From assembly GCA_023431345.1 (NCBI GenBank), contig JAEYWK010000010.1, positions 33,062 to 97,061 on the forward strand: a DNA stretch of 64,000 bases, read 5' to 3'. Position 1 is the stretch's first letter. Every line of letters begins with the position of its first letter. This DNA is from Pseudomonadota bacterium. GTDB taxonomy: Bacteria; Myxococcota_A; Polyangia; Polyangiales; Polyangiaceae. Positions 44,751 to 54,327 of this stretch are shown piece by piece. The position numbers and the translations under genes were made by a program. The notes beneath the pieces were generated by a model. That model saw only the letters and a program-made list of their open reading frames with translations. It searched no databases and was not told the origin of the DNA.

Positions 44751-46541
44751 ATGTATGTCTTGAGACGACATCTCGCCGCCCTGCTCGCGATGGCCGTGCT
44801 TTTCGCGGCCATTCCCGCGCGAGCGTGGGTCGAGACGCGCGTGACCGCGCACTCGGCGGTCGTGGACGTCGAGCGCAATGGCTCCGCCACCGTCAGTCAA
44901 GAGCTGGGCGTGCGGCTGCGCGGAGGCCCGCTCTCGGAGCTGTCGATAGCCGGGGTCGATGGCGACGCGGTACCGCTGCCCGATGCCAGCCTGATTTGCA
45001 CCGACGACCCCAAGTTCGGCACGGTGCCGCTGAGCGTGACCCGAGAGCCGGACGGCTCGCTCAAGCTGGTCGTCGAGCGCGAGCGCGGGCTGAAGACTGG
45101 CTCGTATGTCTTTCGCTTCAGCTACCGCACCCAGCTGGCCCAGCGTGAGCTGATTCGTCAGCGCGGCTCGCACGTGGAGCTGCGCTGGGTCGGGCCTCGC
45201 TTCGACGACGGCCTGGACTCGGCGCGCGTGATCTTCCGCATCCCGGAAGCCAGCGTCGCGCCGATGCTGCCGACCCCCGGCTCGAGTGGCGCGGCCGTCA
45301 ACGAGCTCGACGAGCTCGGCGGCGTGTTCATCGGTAACCTGCGCCGAGCGCCGGGTAAGGACGAGCTGGAGGTCGTGCGTCCGCACGTCGCCCGAGGCGA
45401 GCCGGCGCTGTGGCGGGTGTGGGTCGATGATGCTGCGTTCGAGGGCTTCGCTTCGGCGGCGCCGCTGCGGACGGGAGCCACCCTCATCTCGCGCGAGCTG
45501 GGCGAGACGCCGCGCGAACGGCTGGGCTGGCTGCTCGGCGCGCTGGCCTCCGGGCTCGCCTTCGGGGCGCTGCTCTTCGCGAAGTGGCGCGGCTTTCGGG
45601 CTGCGGCGGAGCTCCGCCAAGCCGAAGCGCGCGCGCTCGTGCCGCTCGCGCCTGGCCTGCGCGCCGCGCTCGGCGGAGTGCTGCTGGGCATGGCGGTGAT
45701 CGCCGGCGGCCGCTGGGACGAGCCGACGCTGGTCGGCGCGCTCGTCTTGGGCGCCATGGCTTGCGCCGCGCTCTACGCCAAGGCGGGCCGCCCTGCTCCG
45801 CGCGGGCCCGGGCAATGGTTTCCGTTGTCGGAGAGCGACGCCTTCGCGCGCCGCGAGCAGAAGCTGCCCGGCCGCTTCCTCGACGGCACGGATTGGCGCG
45901 GCACGCTGGTGCTGGGCGCGCTCGGCAGCGTGCTCGTGGTGCTGCACTTCCTCGAGCGACGCGTGTCGCCGTACCGCGCGGTCGAGCTGCTGCTGGCCGG
46001 AACGGTGCTGTTGCCCGTTTTCCTCACCGGTCGAGCCCGCGAGCTGCCGGCGACGCCGGGCAGCGATCCGCGCGGCGTGCTGCGCCGGGTACTGAAGGGG
46101 CTACGCCGCGGCGGGACGCGCGCGGTGCCGCTCGCCCGCTTGCCGCAAGGCAGCCGCGACGCGGACGAGCTGCGCCTGCTCGTGCAACCGCGTGGCGCGC
46201 GCTCCGGCTTCTTGGCGCTCGAGATCGGCGCCGAGCACGCGCTCGGTTTGGGCGGCGTGGTGGCCGAGCCGTATTTGCTGCTGCGCGTGCGCGAGGGCTC
46301 GCCGTGCGAGCAGCTGCTGCTGGGCGCGACTTCTTTTCAGCGCGGGCGCAAGCCAGAGGAGCGCGTCGCGCTGCTACGGCCGAAGCTGCCGACGGTAACG
46401 GAGACGCTCGCGCTCGTGGATGAGCTCGTAGAGCTGCTCACTCAGGAGCCGCCGCCTCGGAGCAGCGCACCGAGCTCGAGCGGCAGGCTGGCCTCGGCGC
46501 GGAAGCCGCTCCGCACGGCGTCTCCCGCCCACGCGATGTAA
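44751..46541 (+). CDS. exported membrane protein with N-terminal DUF2207-like region
   Basis: The signal peptide ends in ARAW (residue 26). The next 200 residues are beta-rich (VVDVERNGSATVSQELGVRL, LKTGSYVFRFSYRTQL) like the start of DUF2207 proteins. Helices follow at about 260-280, 300-340 and 395-430, then a cytoplasmic-looking tail. The last 33 codons overlap the 3' end of the convergent pseudouridine synthase gene by 100 bases, and the tail (PPPRSSAPSSSGRLASARK) is low-complexity, so a true stop further upstream by mutation cannot be excluded. A hairpin at 44709-44733 precedes it. Confidence 0.55.
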   Translation: MYVLRRHLAALLAMAVLFAAIPARAWVETRVTAHSAVVDVERNGSATVSQELGVRLRGGPLSELSIAGVDGDAVPLPDASLICTDDPKFGTVPLSVTREPDGSLKLVVERERGLKTGSYVFRFSYRTQLAQRELIRQRGSHVELRWVGPRFDDGLDSARVIFRIPEASVAPMLPTPGSSGAAVNELDELGGVFIGNLRRAPGKDELEVVRPHVARGEPALWRVWVDDAAFEGFASAAPLRTGATLISRELGETPRERLGWLLGALASGLAFGALLFAKWRGFRAAAELRQAEARALVPLAPGLRAALGGVLLGMAVIAGGRWDEPTLVGALVLGAMACAALYAKAGRPAPRGPGQWFPLSESDAFARREQKLPGRFLDGTDWRGTLVLGALGSVLVVLHFLERRVSPYRAVELLLAGTVLLPVFLTGRARELPATPGSDPRGVLRRVLKGLRRGGTRAVPLARLPQGSRDADELRLLVQPRGARSGFLALEIGAEHALGLGGVVAEPYLLLRVREGSPCEQLLLGATSFQRGRKPEERVALLRPKLPTVTETLALVDELVELLTQEPPPRSSAPSSSGRLASARKPLRTASPAHAM

Positions 46542-47389
46542 GAGCCGTGAAGCGCGTGCCGGGAGCCGAGCTCGGGCGCCGGCTTGCCGCCGTACACCGC
46601 GTCGCCCGCGATCGGGTAGCCTAGGTGCGCCAAATGGGCGCGCACTTGGTGGCGGAACGCGCTGGCCACCGTGACCTCCACCAGCCAAAAGCGCGGTCCG
46701 CGCTCGACCACGCGGTACTCGGTGCGCGCGTGCTTGGCGTAGGCTTCGGGCGCCTCCGTGTACACCTGCACGCGGCGCGCGTCTGCGGGATGCGGCCCGA
46801 GCCAAGTCGCAAGCTGTCCGCTCGCGGAGATGCCAGGCTCCGTCAGGGCCAGGTAGCGCTTCTCGATGCGCGATGCCTCGAACAGCTCACGCGCCGCCGT
46901 GAACGCCGCCGCGTGACGCGCCGCCAGCACGACGCCGGACGTCTCGGTGTCGAGCCGATGCACGAGACCAGGCTCGCGCGCCCTGAAGCCCACGCCACGC
47001 ATCTCGGGGTAGCGGGCGAGCAGAGCCGCGGCGAGCGAGCGCGGCTCACTGCGCACCACGGGGGCGGTCGGGAGCCCCGCGGGCTTGTCGACGATCACGA
47101 AGTCGGCCGACTCGAACAGCACCCGCAGCGGCAGCGACGCATCCGGCGCGATCGCGAGCAGCGGCGCCGCCAGCCGAAGCTCGGCGCCGCCCGCGACGCG
47201 ATCGCCCTTCTTCACCCTCCGCCCGTCGACGCGAACTCGTCCCGCTTCGAACAGCGCCTTCACTTCCTTGCGCGAAAAATCAGGGAACGAGCGCAACACC
47301 GCCTCGTCGGCGCGATGGCCGTCGAGCTCGGCCGAGAGCCGGATCGCCAGCGCTTCCTCCTCGAGCTCGCCCGCTGGCGGCGCGCTCAT
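46442..47389 (-). CDS. RluA-family pseudouridine synthase
   Basis: Converts specific uridines in rRNA or tRNA to pseudouridine. An N-terminal S4 RNA-binding domain (RKEVKALFEAGRVRVDGRRV) precedes the catalytic domain with HRLDTETSGVVLAAR, holding the catalytic Asp, and VASAFRHQVRAHLAHLGYPI near the end. 315 residues is normal for RluC/RluD-type proteins; which uridine is modified cannot be read. Its 3' end overlaps the convergent membrane-protein gene by 100 bases. It is 2 bases from the next gene upstream on the same strand. Confidence 0.9.
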   Translation of the reverse strand: MSAPPAGELEEEALAIRLSAELDGHRADEAVLRSFPDFSRKEVKALFEAGRVRVDGRRVKKGDRVAGGAELRLAAPLLAIAPDASLPLRVLFESADFVIVDKPAGLPTAPVVRSEPRSLAAALLARYPEMRGVGFRAREPGLVHRLDTETSGVVLAARHAAAFTAARELFEASRIEKRYLALTEPGISASGQLATWLGPHPADARRVQVYTEAPEAYAKHARTEYRVVERGPRFWLVEVTVASAFRHQVRAHLAHLGYPIAGDAVYGGKPAPELGSRHALHGSYIAWAGDAVRSGFRAEASLPLELGALLRGGGS

Positions 47390-47391
47390 GC

Positions 47392-48702
47392 TCAGAACCG
47401 CCCGAGCAGACCGGCCTCGAGGCGCGCTCCCCGCGCCTCCGGCGTCGCGAACGCGTACGGCAACGCCGGCAGCACCGCGGGCGCCGACGAAGCGGCGTGC
47501 TTCTGACGAGTGGAGTACCAGCCGATGCCCGCGCCCAGCAGGCTGCCCGCGAAGATGCTACCCAGCCAGGCGCGAGTACGCGGCTTGCTCTCTTCTTGAT
47601 CGACGAGCAAGAGCGGGCTTCCGGCAGCGGCGCCCGTGAGCGCGCCCAGCGTCGCGCCCAGATCGATCAGCAACAAGCGCGAGGCCTTCGCGTCGATTTG
47701 CGTGGCCAAGATGCCAGCGCCGAGGGTGCCCACGGCGGCTCCGTAGCCCATGCCCGCGAGCGGCGTCAGGCTCGTGCGGCCTTCGATGAAGAGCTGAGTG
47801 AGCCCGCCTAGGCCCATACCGAGCACGCCGCCGCTGTGGGCCAAGAGCGCGTCGCCATCGGTGACTCGCGTCAAGCTGATGCCCGCGACGGCGAGCGCCA
47901 CGCCGCCCGTGCCCGCGACCACCCCATACACGTAGCGATCTTCCTCCGGCACGTCGTAGTGCGCGGCGAGCAGCAGTCCGGAGCTCGTCGGCCACCACAG
48001 GCCCGCCGACAGGAACCAGGCTCGGCCCACGCTCACGTCCCATTCATCGGCGACCAGCATCGAGGCACCGAGACCGACGCCGGTGCCGAGCGCCACGAGC
48101 GGGTAAACCAAGCGCTCGTCTGAAGAGCCGCTGGCGGCCTGGATCGAGTAGCCGACGTATCCCCCGAAAACCGCGGCGTTGAGCGCCAACACGGCGCGAC
48201 CGGACGAGCGCGGCTCGCTCGGCTCCACCGGGAGCTCTTCGGGCGCGACCGGCGACGCGACCTCCGCTTTGCCGCGCAGCACGTCGCGCATCATCACGGC
48301 GACGCGCACGTCGAGCTCGTCTTCGCTCGTGGCTTCGCTGCGCACGAGCATCACGCGCGTCCCCGGGCGAACTGCGACGATGCGGATGCGGAGCCCGTCG
48401 TCCTCGCGAGCCAGCGACGGCTGCACGACCCACGACTCCTTCGCGCGCTCGACGAGCTCGTCGTCGCTCGGCACCTCCCGTGCTCCGCGCGGCTCGAGCG
48501 CGAGGGTCAGCCCGAGATCTTGGACCGCCTCCGTCACGAGCCGGTCGACGTTCGGCAGCTGCGCCGCCACCCCCGCGTCGGGCTCGGCGCTGCCTTCGGT
48601 GGCGGCAGCGGCGCGCAGCGCGATCACGTCATTCGGCCCTGCGTGAGCGGAAGCCGTCAGCGAGAGCGCAAGAGCGGCCGCACGAAGGGCGCGGCGAGTC
48701 AT
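47392..48702 (-). CDS. exported membrane-associated protein of unknown function
   Basis: The signal peptide ends in ASAHA (residue 21). Residues 25-140 look like a soluble beta domain similar to the N-terminal half of some myxobacterial receptor-like proteins (RIRIVAVRPGTRVMLVRSEA). The rest has several hydrophobic, Gly-rich segments (VFGGYVGYSIQAASG, GVLGMGLGGLTQLFIEG), either membrane helices or outer-membrane strands. It lies between the pseudouridine synthase and an outer-membrane protein gene with gaps of 2 and 4 bases, consistent with one operon. Confidence 0.6.
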   Translation of the reverse strand: MTRRALRAAALALSLTASAHAGPNDVIALRAAAATEGSAEPDAGVAAQLPNVDRLVTEAVQDLGLTLALEPRGAREVPSDDELVERAKESWVVQPSLAREDDGLRIRIVAVRPGTRVMLVRSEATSEDELDVRVAVMMRDVLRGKAEVASPVAPEELPVEPSEPRSSGRAVLALNAAVFGGYVGYSIQAASGSSDERLVYPLVALGTGVGLGASMLVADEWDVSVGRAWFLSAGLWWPTSSGLLLAAHYDVPEEDRYVYGVVAGTGGVALAVAGISLTRVTDGDALLAHSGGVLGMGLGGLTQLFIEGRTSLTPLAGMGYGAAVGTLGAGILATQIDAKASRLLLIDLGATLGALTGAAAGSPLLLVDQEESKPRTRAWLGSIFAGSLLGAGIGWYSTRQKHAASSAPAVLPALPYAFATPEARGARLEAGLLGRF

Positions 48703-48706
48703 GGCA

Positions 48707-50284
48707 TCAGAACATCACGGTCGCGTTCACCCAAGCGTCGAAATCGCTCGAGTCGCTGACCTTGAAGCGGTGGCCGGGATCGTTGATGGCCTTGCGATAG
48801 TTGGGGTTCGGGATGCCGCTAGCCTTGGTCTTCATGTTGGTCGCGTCCGATGCCTGGCACGGACCGGCCTTCGTCAGATCGTTGTCGAAATCGGGGTTGC
48901 AGGCCTGATCGAAGGTGATGAAGTGCGCCTGCGTCAGCGTGTAGGCGGCGCCCAAGTTGAACTTCACGAACTCGCCCACCTGCCAGTTCACGCTCGCCGA
49001 CAGCGTGTACACGCCGTGCTGCTGCACGTCGGTCAGGCCGGTGAAGTACACCTTCTGCGAGTTGGGGTTCACGACGGAAGTGGGCGTGCCGCCGGGGCGC
49101 TGCGCCGGGTTTCCGGCCTGATACTCGGCGAAGCTCGGGTAACGCAGAGAGGAAGCGTCGGAGGTGCCCAGGGCGTCGAACAGCTCCGAGTAGTCACGCC
49201 CCTCCGACACGTAGGTGCCGGTGAAGCGGACGTCGAAGGCCAAGCGCTGGAAGGCCTCGCGGATCTCCCACGGGATCACGTTGAGGCCGAAGATCATCGT
49301 GCCGCGCAGCGGCGGGTGGTTGACGAGCGAGCCCTTCAGATCGGTCGTGCCGTAGTCGCTGCTGTCGTTCTGAAACTCGAACAGAGCGCGGAATCCGCCG
49401 TAGGGCTCGATGTACTTCACACGCCGAGAGACGATGGTGTGGGCCTCGAGCGCCGTGACGCCTCGGCTGACGCCCGGCTTGCGACCGCCCGAGAAAGTGC
49501 CTTCGAGTGGGCCGCCAGTGATGAGCTCACCATCTGGCCCCCGCGCGTACTCTCGGCCGACGCCGTTGCGGTTGATGTCCGAAGGGTGGGCGCACTCTTG
49601 CTGCGGCACGCTCGGATCGAGCCCCGAGTTGACGTTCAGCCCGGTGCGGCTCTTGCTGCAGGCGTGCATCGGCTCGCTCACGTCGAAGCGGCCTTCGAAG
49701 CCGATCACCCAGGTGGGCTTGGTGGCGTCGCGCGCCTGGTTCATCGGCGCCGCGTCGATGCCGATCGCCAAGTACTCGACGCCGCTGCGGGTCGGCGACT
49801 TGAACGGTAAGCGGAACAGCTGCTCACCGGGCGCGCCCTGCAGCGCGAACGACTGGTTCCGATCGCTGCCGTCGAGACCTTTGAGCTCGCGATCGTCGGA
49901 CAGCACGACCGGCAGGCGGATGACGAGCGCGATGTCCTTGAACAGGCCGATGTCGGCGCGCGCGTTGAGGCGGCTGACTCGCTGCGAATACTCGGCGACG
50001 TTGAGGTTGGCTCGGGAGTAGCCGCCGTCGCTGAAGCCGGCGTCCGTCAGCGCGGTTTCTCGTAGGATCTTCGCGCTCTTCCAGGTGCTCTGGTACCCGA
50101 GCGACAGGTGCAAATCGAACAGATCTTCGTCGTCGAAAGCGTCTACTACCTGCACGACCTCCGACGGCTCCCGCAGCACCGACGGCTCGCTGACTTTGCG
50201 TGGCTCCTCGGCGTGGGCCAGTGAGGACATCAGCAGCCCGGCGAGAGGCAGGGCAGAGCACGTTTTCAAGGTCAAGCGCCTCAT
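48707..50284 (-). CDS. outer-membrane beta-barrel protein
   Basis: The signal peptide ends in SLAHA (residue 25). About 500 residues with many amphipathic beta strands (IALVIRLPVVLSDD, RLAFDVRFTGTYVSEG) end in a C-terminal Phe (ATVMF), the outer-membrane assembly signature. No N-terminal plug or OmpA domain is evident, so it is a transporter- or porin-like barrel of unknown cargo. ATG is used; an upstream Arg-rich extension is not plausible. Confidence 0.65.
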   Translation of the reverse strand: MRRLTLKTCSALPLAGLLMSSLAHAEEPRKVSEPSVLREPSEVVQVVDAFDDEDLFDLHLSLGYQSTWKSAKILRETALTDAGFSDGGYSRANLNVAEYSQRVSRLNARADIGLFKDIALVIRLPVVLSDDRELKGLDGSDRNQSFALQGAPGEQLFRLPFKSPTRSGVEYLAIGIDAAPMNQARDATKPTWVIGFEGRFDVSEPMHACSKSRTGLNVNSGLDPSVPQQECAHPSDINRNGVGREYARGPDGELITGGPLEGTFSGGRKPGVSRGVTALEAHTIVSRRVKYIEPYGGFRALFEFQNDSSDYGTTDLKGSLVNHPPLRGTMIFGLNVIPWEIREAFQRLAFDVRFTGTYVSEGRDYSELFDALGTSDASSLRYPSFAEYQAGNPAQRPGGTPTSVVNPNSQKVYFTGLTDVQQHGVYTLSASVNWQVGEFVKFNLGAAYTLTQAHFITFDQACNPDFDNDLTKAGPCQASDATNMKTKASGIPNPNYRKAINDPGHRFKVSDSSDFDAWVNATVMF

Positions 50285-50361
50285 CCTGGGACCTCGGGCC
50301 AACACACGCGCCCGTTTCAGCGGACGCTAGCGGCGCGAGCTCCGAACTGTCAACGGATCGG

Positions 50362-51270
50362 TCACTTTTCCGGGGTCCGAGCGCGGCCACGCCGGGGCAC
50401 GGTCTCCCACAGACCCTCCCACCGCGCAGCCTCGGCCCAGAGGCTGGCGCGTTCGGCGGGGTCGGCCACGAGCCCAGTCGCGGCGGCCGCGACCGTGCAC
50501 GCGCTGCGCGCCGCCTTGCGTGCTCGCACGTTGGCCTGCGCGCGCTCGCCCAAAGGCTCGGGCGCGGAGCGATCACCGACGCGACGCGCGGTGGCTTCGG
50601 CCTCTTCGGCGGCGGCCTGACACCGCGCGAGCAGCTGAGCGACGTCGGGCTTGCCCAGCGGCACCGCGAGCTTGTCTTTGGCGCGCAGCGGCGACTTGAG
50701 CGCGCGCTCGGAGCCTGAGTCGAGCTCGACTTGTCCTCTGCGCACGGCGACGCTGAGCTGTTTGTCATCGACGCTCACGATGACCTCGGCGTCACCGTAG
50801 CGCACCGCCGCGACGGGCGTGGCGATCGACACCTCGGCCCCCGGCCGCGCGCCAACTCCGCCACCACCCGTTACTTTACCACGCGCGAGCAGCAGCTGCT
50901 CGCGGCCACGGCGGCAAGGCCGCAAGAGCGCCGGCCCGGCTACGGACAGCTCGCGACCGCTCGCGGAGTGCTTGAGGGTGAGGCTCGCACCTGGCTCCAG
51001 TGAGACCCATTCGGCGCCGTCGAGCTCCGCGCCCGTCTCGAGCGCGGCATCACCCACCTTGCCACCGCCGGTCAGGCGCAGCACCCGGCAGATCGGCGCG
51101 GGCGCGGCGGGAGGCGGCTCGGCGCTCGGCGGAGGCTGCGCGGTGCTGGCAACGCCGCTGACGACGGGCAACGCCGACGCCGCCGGCTGTAGCTTCTGTT
51201 CTGCCGGCTGCTTGCTGCAGGCGGAAGCCAGCAGCGCGAGGGCCCAGATGGCGAGCGCGGGGCGCATCAT
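50362..51270 (-). CDS. FecR-domain lipoprotein
   Basis: The signal peptide ends in LASAC (Cys18). A Pro/Ala-rich linker leads to a FecR-type beta region (VLRLTGGGKVGDAALETGAE, VSIATPVAAVRYGDAEVIVS, VAVRRGQVELDSG), followed by an Ala/Arg-rich helical tail. The domain normally senses envelope signals or binds surface ligands, but here there is no linked sigma factor. Its ATG overlaps the stop of the phosphatase-cNMP gene by 4 bases, so the two are translationally coupled. Confidence 0.75.
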   Translation of the reverse strand: MMRPALAIWALALLASACSKQPAEQKLQPAASALPVVSGVASTAQPPPSAEPPPAAPAPICRVLRLTGGGKVGDAALETGAELDGAEWVSLEPGASLTLKHSASGRELSVAGPALLRPCRRGREQLLLARGKVTGGGGVGARPGAEVSIATPVAAVRYGDAEVIVSVDDKQLSVAVRRGQVELDSGSERALKSPLRAKDKLAVPLGKPDVAQLLARCQAAAEEAEATARRVGDRSAPEPLGERAQANVRARKAARSACTVAAAATGLVADPAERASLWAEAARWEGLWETVPRRGRARTPEK

Positions 51271-52622
51271 TCGGCGCGGCGCGAGGGCGGAGGCGGGGGA
51301 ATGACGAGGGTCTTGCGATCTTCGTCCTCGTCGCCCGCGAAGATTTCGTTCGTGATGTCCTCGGCCGCCAGCTCTTCTTTCGCGGCGCCGAGCTCGCGCG
51401 TCGTCTCCGCGAGCCGGTCGGCGAGCACACCCGTGAACTGCCAGAGCAGCTTGACCGCCAGCTGGTGCTCCTTGCGCAAGATCTCGAAGAACTCTTGGCG
51501 CCGGATCACCATCAGCTCGCTCATGCCGTCGGACACGACGGTGGCCGAGCGCGGCTGGCTGCGCACCAGCGCCATTTCTCCGACGTGCGCGCCTTGGGGC
51601 AACGTGGCGACCTCCGCGCCGTTGCGCATCACCTTGAGCTGTCCGGACAGCACGATGAACAGCTCCTCACCCTTCTCGCCCTCGGTGATCACGATTTCGC
51701 CGGGCTTGTAGCTCAGCACGTCGGTCACCTGCAGCACGCGCAAGATCTCGCGATCGTTGAGCGGGCGAAACAGCGGCATGCGCGCCAAGATGTCACGCTG
51801 CAGCTGCAGCTTCTTGGCGCGGCCCTCGTCGCGATTGGAGGCGTCACCGAGCGTGACGAGCACGGAGGTGATGTTGTCTTTTCCGCCGTGATCGTTGGCC
51901 CAGTCGATCAGCTGGCGCACGACCACGTCCGCGTCGGGATTGGCCAGGAATTTGCCCAGCTGCTCGAGCTCGTCTTCGAAGTAGCCGGACAAGCCGTCCG
52001 AGCACAAAAGGAAGCGATCACCCTGCAGCAGGTCCACGACCAAAGTGTCGGGCTCGACGTGCTCGTAGACGCCGACGGCGCGCGTGATGGCGTTCTTTTG
52101 CGCCAGCTGCTCGACCTGCTCCTTCGGCATCTTCTTGCGCCTGATGAGCTCGTTGTAAACGGTATGATCCTCGGTGAGTTGCTCGAGGAGGCCGTCGCGC
52201 AAGAGGTAGATTCGGCTGTCGCCCACGTAGATGATGAAGGCCTGATTGCCCACGATCAGCAGCGCGACCAGCGTCGTGCCCATGCCGCGCTTCCTCGCGT
52301 CTTTGGCGGCCTCGCCGTGCACTTTGCTGGAGGCGCGGTTCACCGCGAACTCGAGCATGTTCAAGATGTCGCGCTTGCTGACCTTGGCGCCGCCCGACGC
52401 GCCCTCGGCGTAGTCGCGCAGCATGTCGGCTTCCTTCTTGATCTCGTCGTGGATCGTGCGCACCGCCAGCGCGCTCGCCACTTCGCCGGCAGCGTGGCCG
52501 CCCATGCCGTCGCACACCACGAACAACCCGAGCTTCTTGTCGACGAGGTAATTATCCTCGTTGTGCTCGCGCGTTCGACCGACGTCCGTCAACGCGCCGA
52601 AATGGATCTCCACACTGCTCAT
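51267..52622 (-). CDS. PP2C-family Ser/Thr phosphatase fused to a cyclic-nucleotide-binding domain
   Basis: Residues 1-260 are a PP2C domain with the metal and catalytic motifs REHNEDN, CDGMGGHAAGE, GDSRIYLLRD, CSDGLSGYF and GGKDNIT. Residues about 285-400 form a Crp-type cNMP domain (PGEIVITEGEKGEELFIVLS, GEMALVRSQPRSATVV), with the RSATV loop that contacts the phosphate. An acidic/Pro tail ends the protein. A phosphatase controlled by a cyclic nucleotide is the simplest reading, though which nucleotide is unknown. The 4-base overlap couples it to the FecR lipoprotein. Confidence 0.88.
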   Translation of the reverse strand: MSSVEIHFGALTDVGRTREHNEDNYLVDKKLGLFVVCDGMGGHAAGEVASALAVRTIHDEIKKEADMLRDYAEGASGGAKVSKRDILNMLEFAVNRASSKVHGEAAKDARKRGMGTTLVALLIVGNQAFIIYVGDSRIYLLRDGLLEQLTEDHTVYNELIRRKKMPKEQVEQLAQKNAITRAVGVYEHVEPDTLVVDLLQGDRFLLCSDGLSGYFEDELEQLGKFLANPDADVVVRQLIDWANDHGGKDNITSVLVTLGDASNRDEGRAKKLQLQRDILARMPLFRPLNDREILRVLQVTDVLSYKPGEIVITEGEKGEELFIVLSGQLKVMRNGAEVATLPQGAHVGEMALVRSQPRSATVVSDGMSELMVIRRQEFFEILRKEHQLAVKLLWQFTGVLADRLAETTRELGAAKEELAAEDITNEIFAGDEDEDRKTLVIPPPPPSRRAE

Positions 52623-52793
52623 CGACCAGGCAGGATAGCCCAGCGCCTCGGCCTTCGGAAAGAGGGGGTAAGAGCCAGACCCACATGGCTGTCTGTAGTG
52701 AGCGCCGCCGCGCAGCCCGCGCGAAAAAGGGCGCGCCGGCCGGCTGCAACGGCGAACGGCGAACGGCGGCCCGCAGCCGGTGCGCTCGACCTG

Positions 52794-53480
52794 TCAGGCT
52801 CGCTCGTCGAGCACGGAGCGGGCGCCGGAGCGCGCCACGACGACGTGATCGAGCAGCGGGACGCCGATGAGCTCGGCGCAGCGCGCGATGTGCTTGGTCA
52901 TCTCCACGTCGTCGGGGCTCGGCTGCGGATCGCCGCTCGGGTGGTTGTGCACCAGTAAGATGGCAGCAGCGCCATTCTTCACTGCAGGCGCCAGCACGTC
53001 GCGCGCGGTGAGCGCACAGCCATGCAGCCCGCCCTGCGCGACGCGAACGCTCGCCTTCAGGCCGCTGCGTCCGTCGAGGCACAACAACCAAACCTCTTCG
53101 TGATCGAGCGCGCCCAGCCGTGGCCGGGCCCATTCGGCGGCGGCCTCGAACGAGTCGATCACGGCGCGGCGCTCGGCGAGCGAGCGAATCACCACGCGTC
53201 GACCGAGCTCGAGCGCGGCGGCCAGGCGCGCGGCCTTCGCCGGGCCAACGCCGAGCTCGGCTGCGAACGAGTGCGGGCCCAAGCGACCCACACCTTCGAG
53301 CCCGCCCGCGGCCTCGAGCAGCGCCAGGGCGACGCGCTCTGCCGAGCGGCCGGCGCTCCCCGTCCCGATCAGCAGCGCCAGCAGCTCTGCGTCTCCTAGA
53401 TCATGCACCCCCGACTCCAACGCGCGTTCTCGAATGGCTGGCACCGTGTTCTCCCGAGACGAGCGAGAAGCAGCGCGCAT
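52794..53480 (-). CDS. RadC-family protein (JAB/MPN domain)
   Basis: A UPF0758/RadC protein with an N-terminal helix-hairpin-helix region (GDAELLALLIGTG, AAELGVGPAKAARLAAALEL) and a C-terminal MPN domain. The metal-binding HNHPSGDPQPSPDD has the HxHx10D pattern, and an earlier Glu is in LDHEEVWLLCLDG. RadC proteins were linked to DNA repair early on, but this has been disputed, and the role here is open. ATG is used; a GTG 36 bases downstream is an alternative. Same strand as cinA-like gene, 94 bases away. Confidence 0.85.
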   Translation of the reverse strand: MRAASRSSRENTVPAIRERALESGVHDLGDAELLALLIGTGSAGRSAERVALALLEAAGGLEGVGRLGPHSFAAELGVGPAKAARLAAALELGRRVVIRSLAERRAVIDSFEAAAEWARPRLGALDHEEVWLLCLDGRSGLKASVRVAQGGLHGCALTARDVLAPAVKNGAAAILLVHNHPSGDPQPSPDDVEMTKHIARCAELIGVPLLDHVVVARSGARSVLDERA

Positions 53481-53574
53481 GCCAAGCCGCGAGCTCACGC
53501 TTTGACGCGAGAATCCGCGGCCACGCCCGCCGCGCCGCCTGGCCGCCAGCCGCCCGGCGGCGGCCACGCGCCAG

Positions 53575-54324
53575 TCACTCGATGGCGACGATGACCGAGG
53601 GCAGGAGCCGAGCGCGCAAATCTTCGAGCGCGGCCGTGACGGCGTCCTCGCTCTGGGCGTCGAAGGTGACGCGCGTCTTGTAGGCGGGGTTGAACAGGGC
53701 CGGGTAGGAGCCGATCGTCACTCGCGGGTGGAGGGGCACGACCTGATCGAGCACCGCTTTCAGCTCGACCTCCTCCTGCGTCAGGACCAGCGCGCGCGTC
53801 ACGAAGGGCGCCTTGCCCCTCACCCAGCTGCGCAGCGTGGCGAGCTTCATCCGGAAGACCTCCGGCACGCCCGGAAGAATCCACACGTTCTCGACGACCG
53901 GCGTCGGCCACGCCAAATCGGGCGCGCGACGCAGCACCGCGCCTTCGGGCACGTCGGCGAAGCGCAGGTGCGCCTCCGTCGTCTTCTCTCCGAAGGTGCG
54001 CTGCACGAGCTCGATCAGCCGTGGCTCGCGCACCACGCCCCGCCCGAACGCCAGCGCCACCGCCTCCATCGTCACGTCGTCGTGGGTCGGACCGACTCCG
54101 CCGCTCGTCACCACCAGCTCGTGCGTGGCCGCGAGACGACGGATCGCCTGCGCTAGTCGAGGCACGTCGTCGGGCAAGAGCTCAGCGGTCGTGAGCTCGA
54201 CGCCGAGCCCTCGCAGCGTCGTGGCCAGCGGCGCTAGGTTCGCCTCGACCACCTTGCCGCTCAGCAGCTCGTTGCCGATGGCGAGGAAAGCGGCTGTTTC
54301 AGCGGCGATGGGGGGCCCCTGCAC
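53575..54324 (-). CDS. CinA N-terminal-domain (MoCF-like) protein
   Basis: A molybdopterin-binding-fold protein matching the N-terminal half of CinA: FLAIGNELLSGKVVEANLAP, VVTSGGVGPTHDDVTMEAVA and VWILPGVPEVFRMKL. 249 residues without the C-terminal nicotinamide-nucleotide amidase domain, so it is the short form, whose activity (ADP-ribose pyrophosphatase-like in CinA) is plausible but not certain. It starts 3 bases after xseB ends, in an operon with it. Confidence 0.83.
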   Translation of the reverse strand: MQGPPIAAETAAFLAIGNELLSGKVVEANLAPLATTLRGLGVELTTAELLPDDVPRLAQAIRRLAATHELVVTSGGVGPTHDDVTMEAVALAFGRGVVREPRLIELVQRTFGEKTTEAHLRFADVPEGAVLRRAPDLAWPTPVVENVWILPGVPEVFRMKLATLRSWVRGKAPFVTRALVLTQEEVELKAVLDQVVPLHPRVTIGSYPALFNPAYKTRVTFDAQSEDAVTAALEDLRARLLPSVIVAIE

Positions 54325-54327
54325 GGT

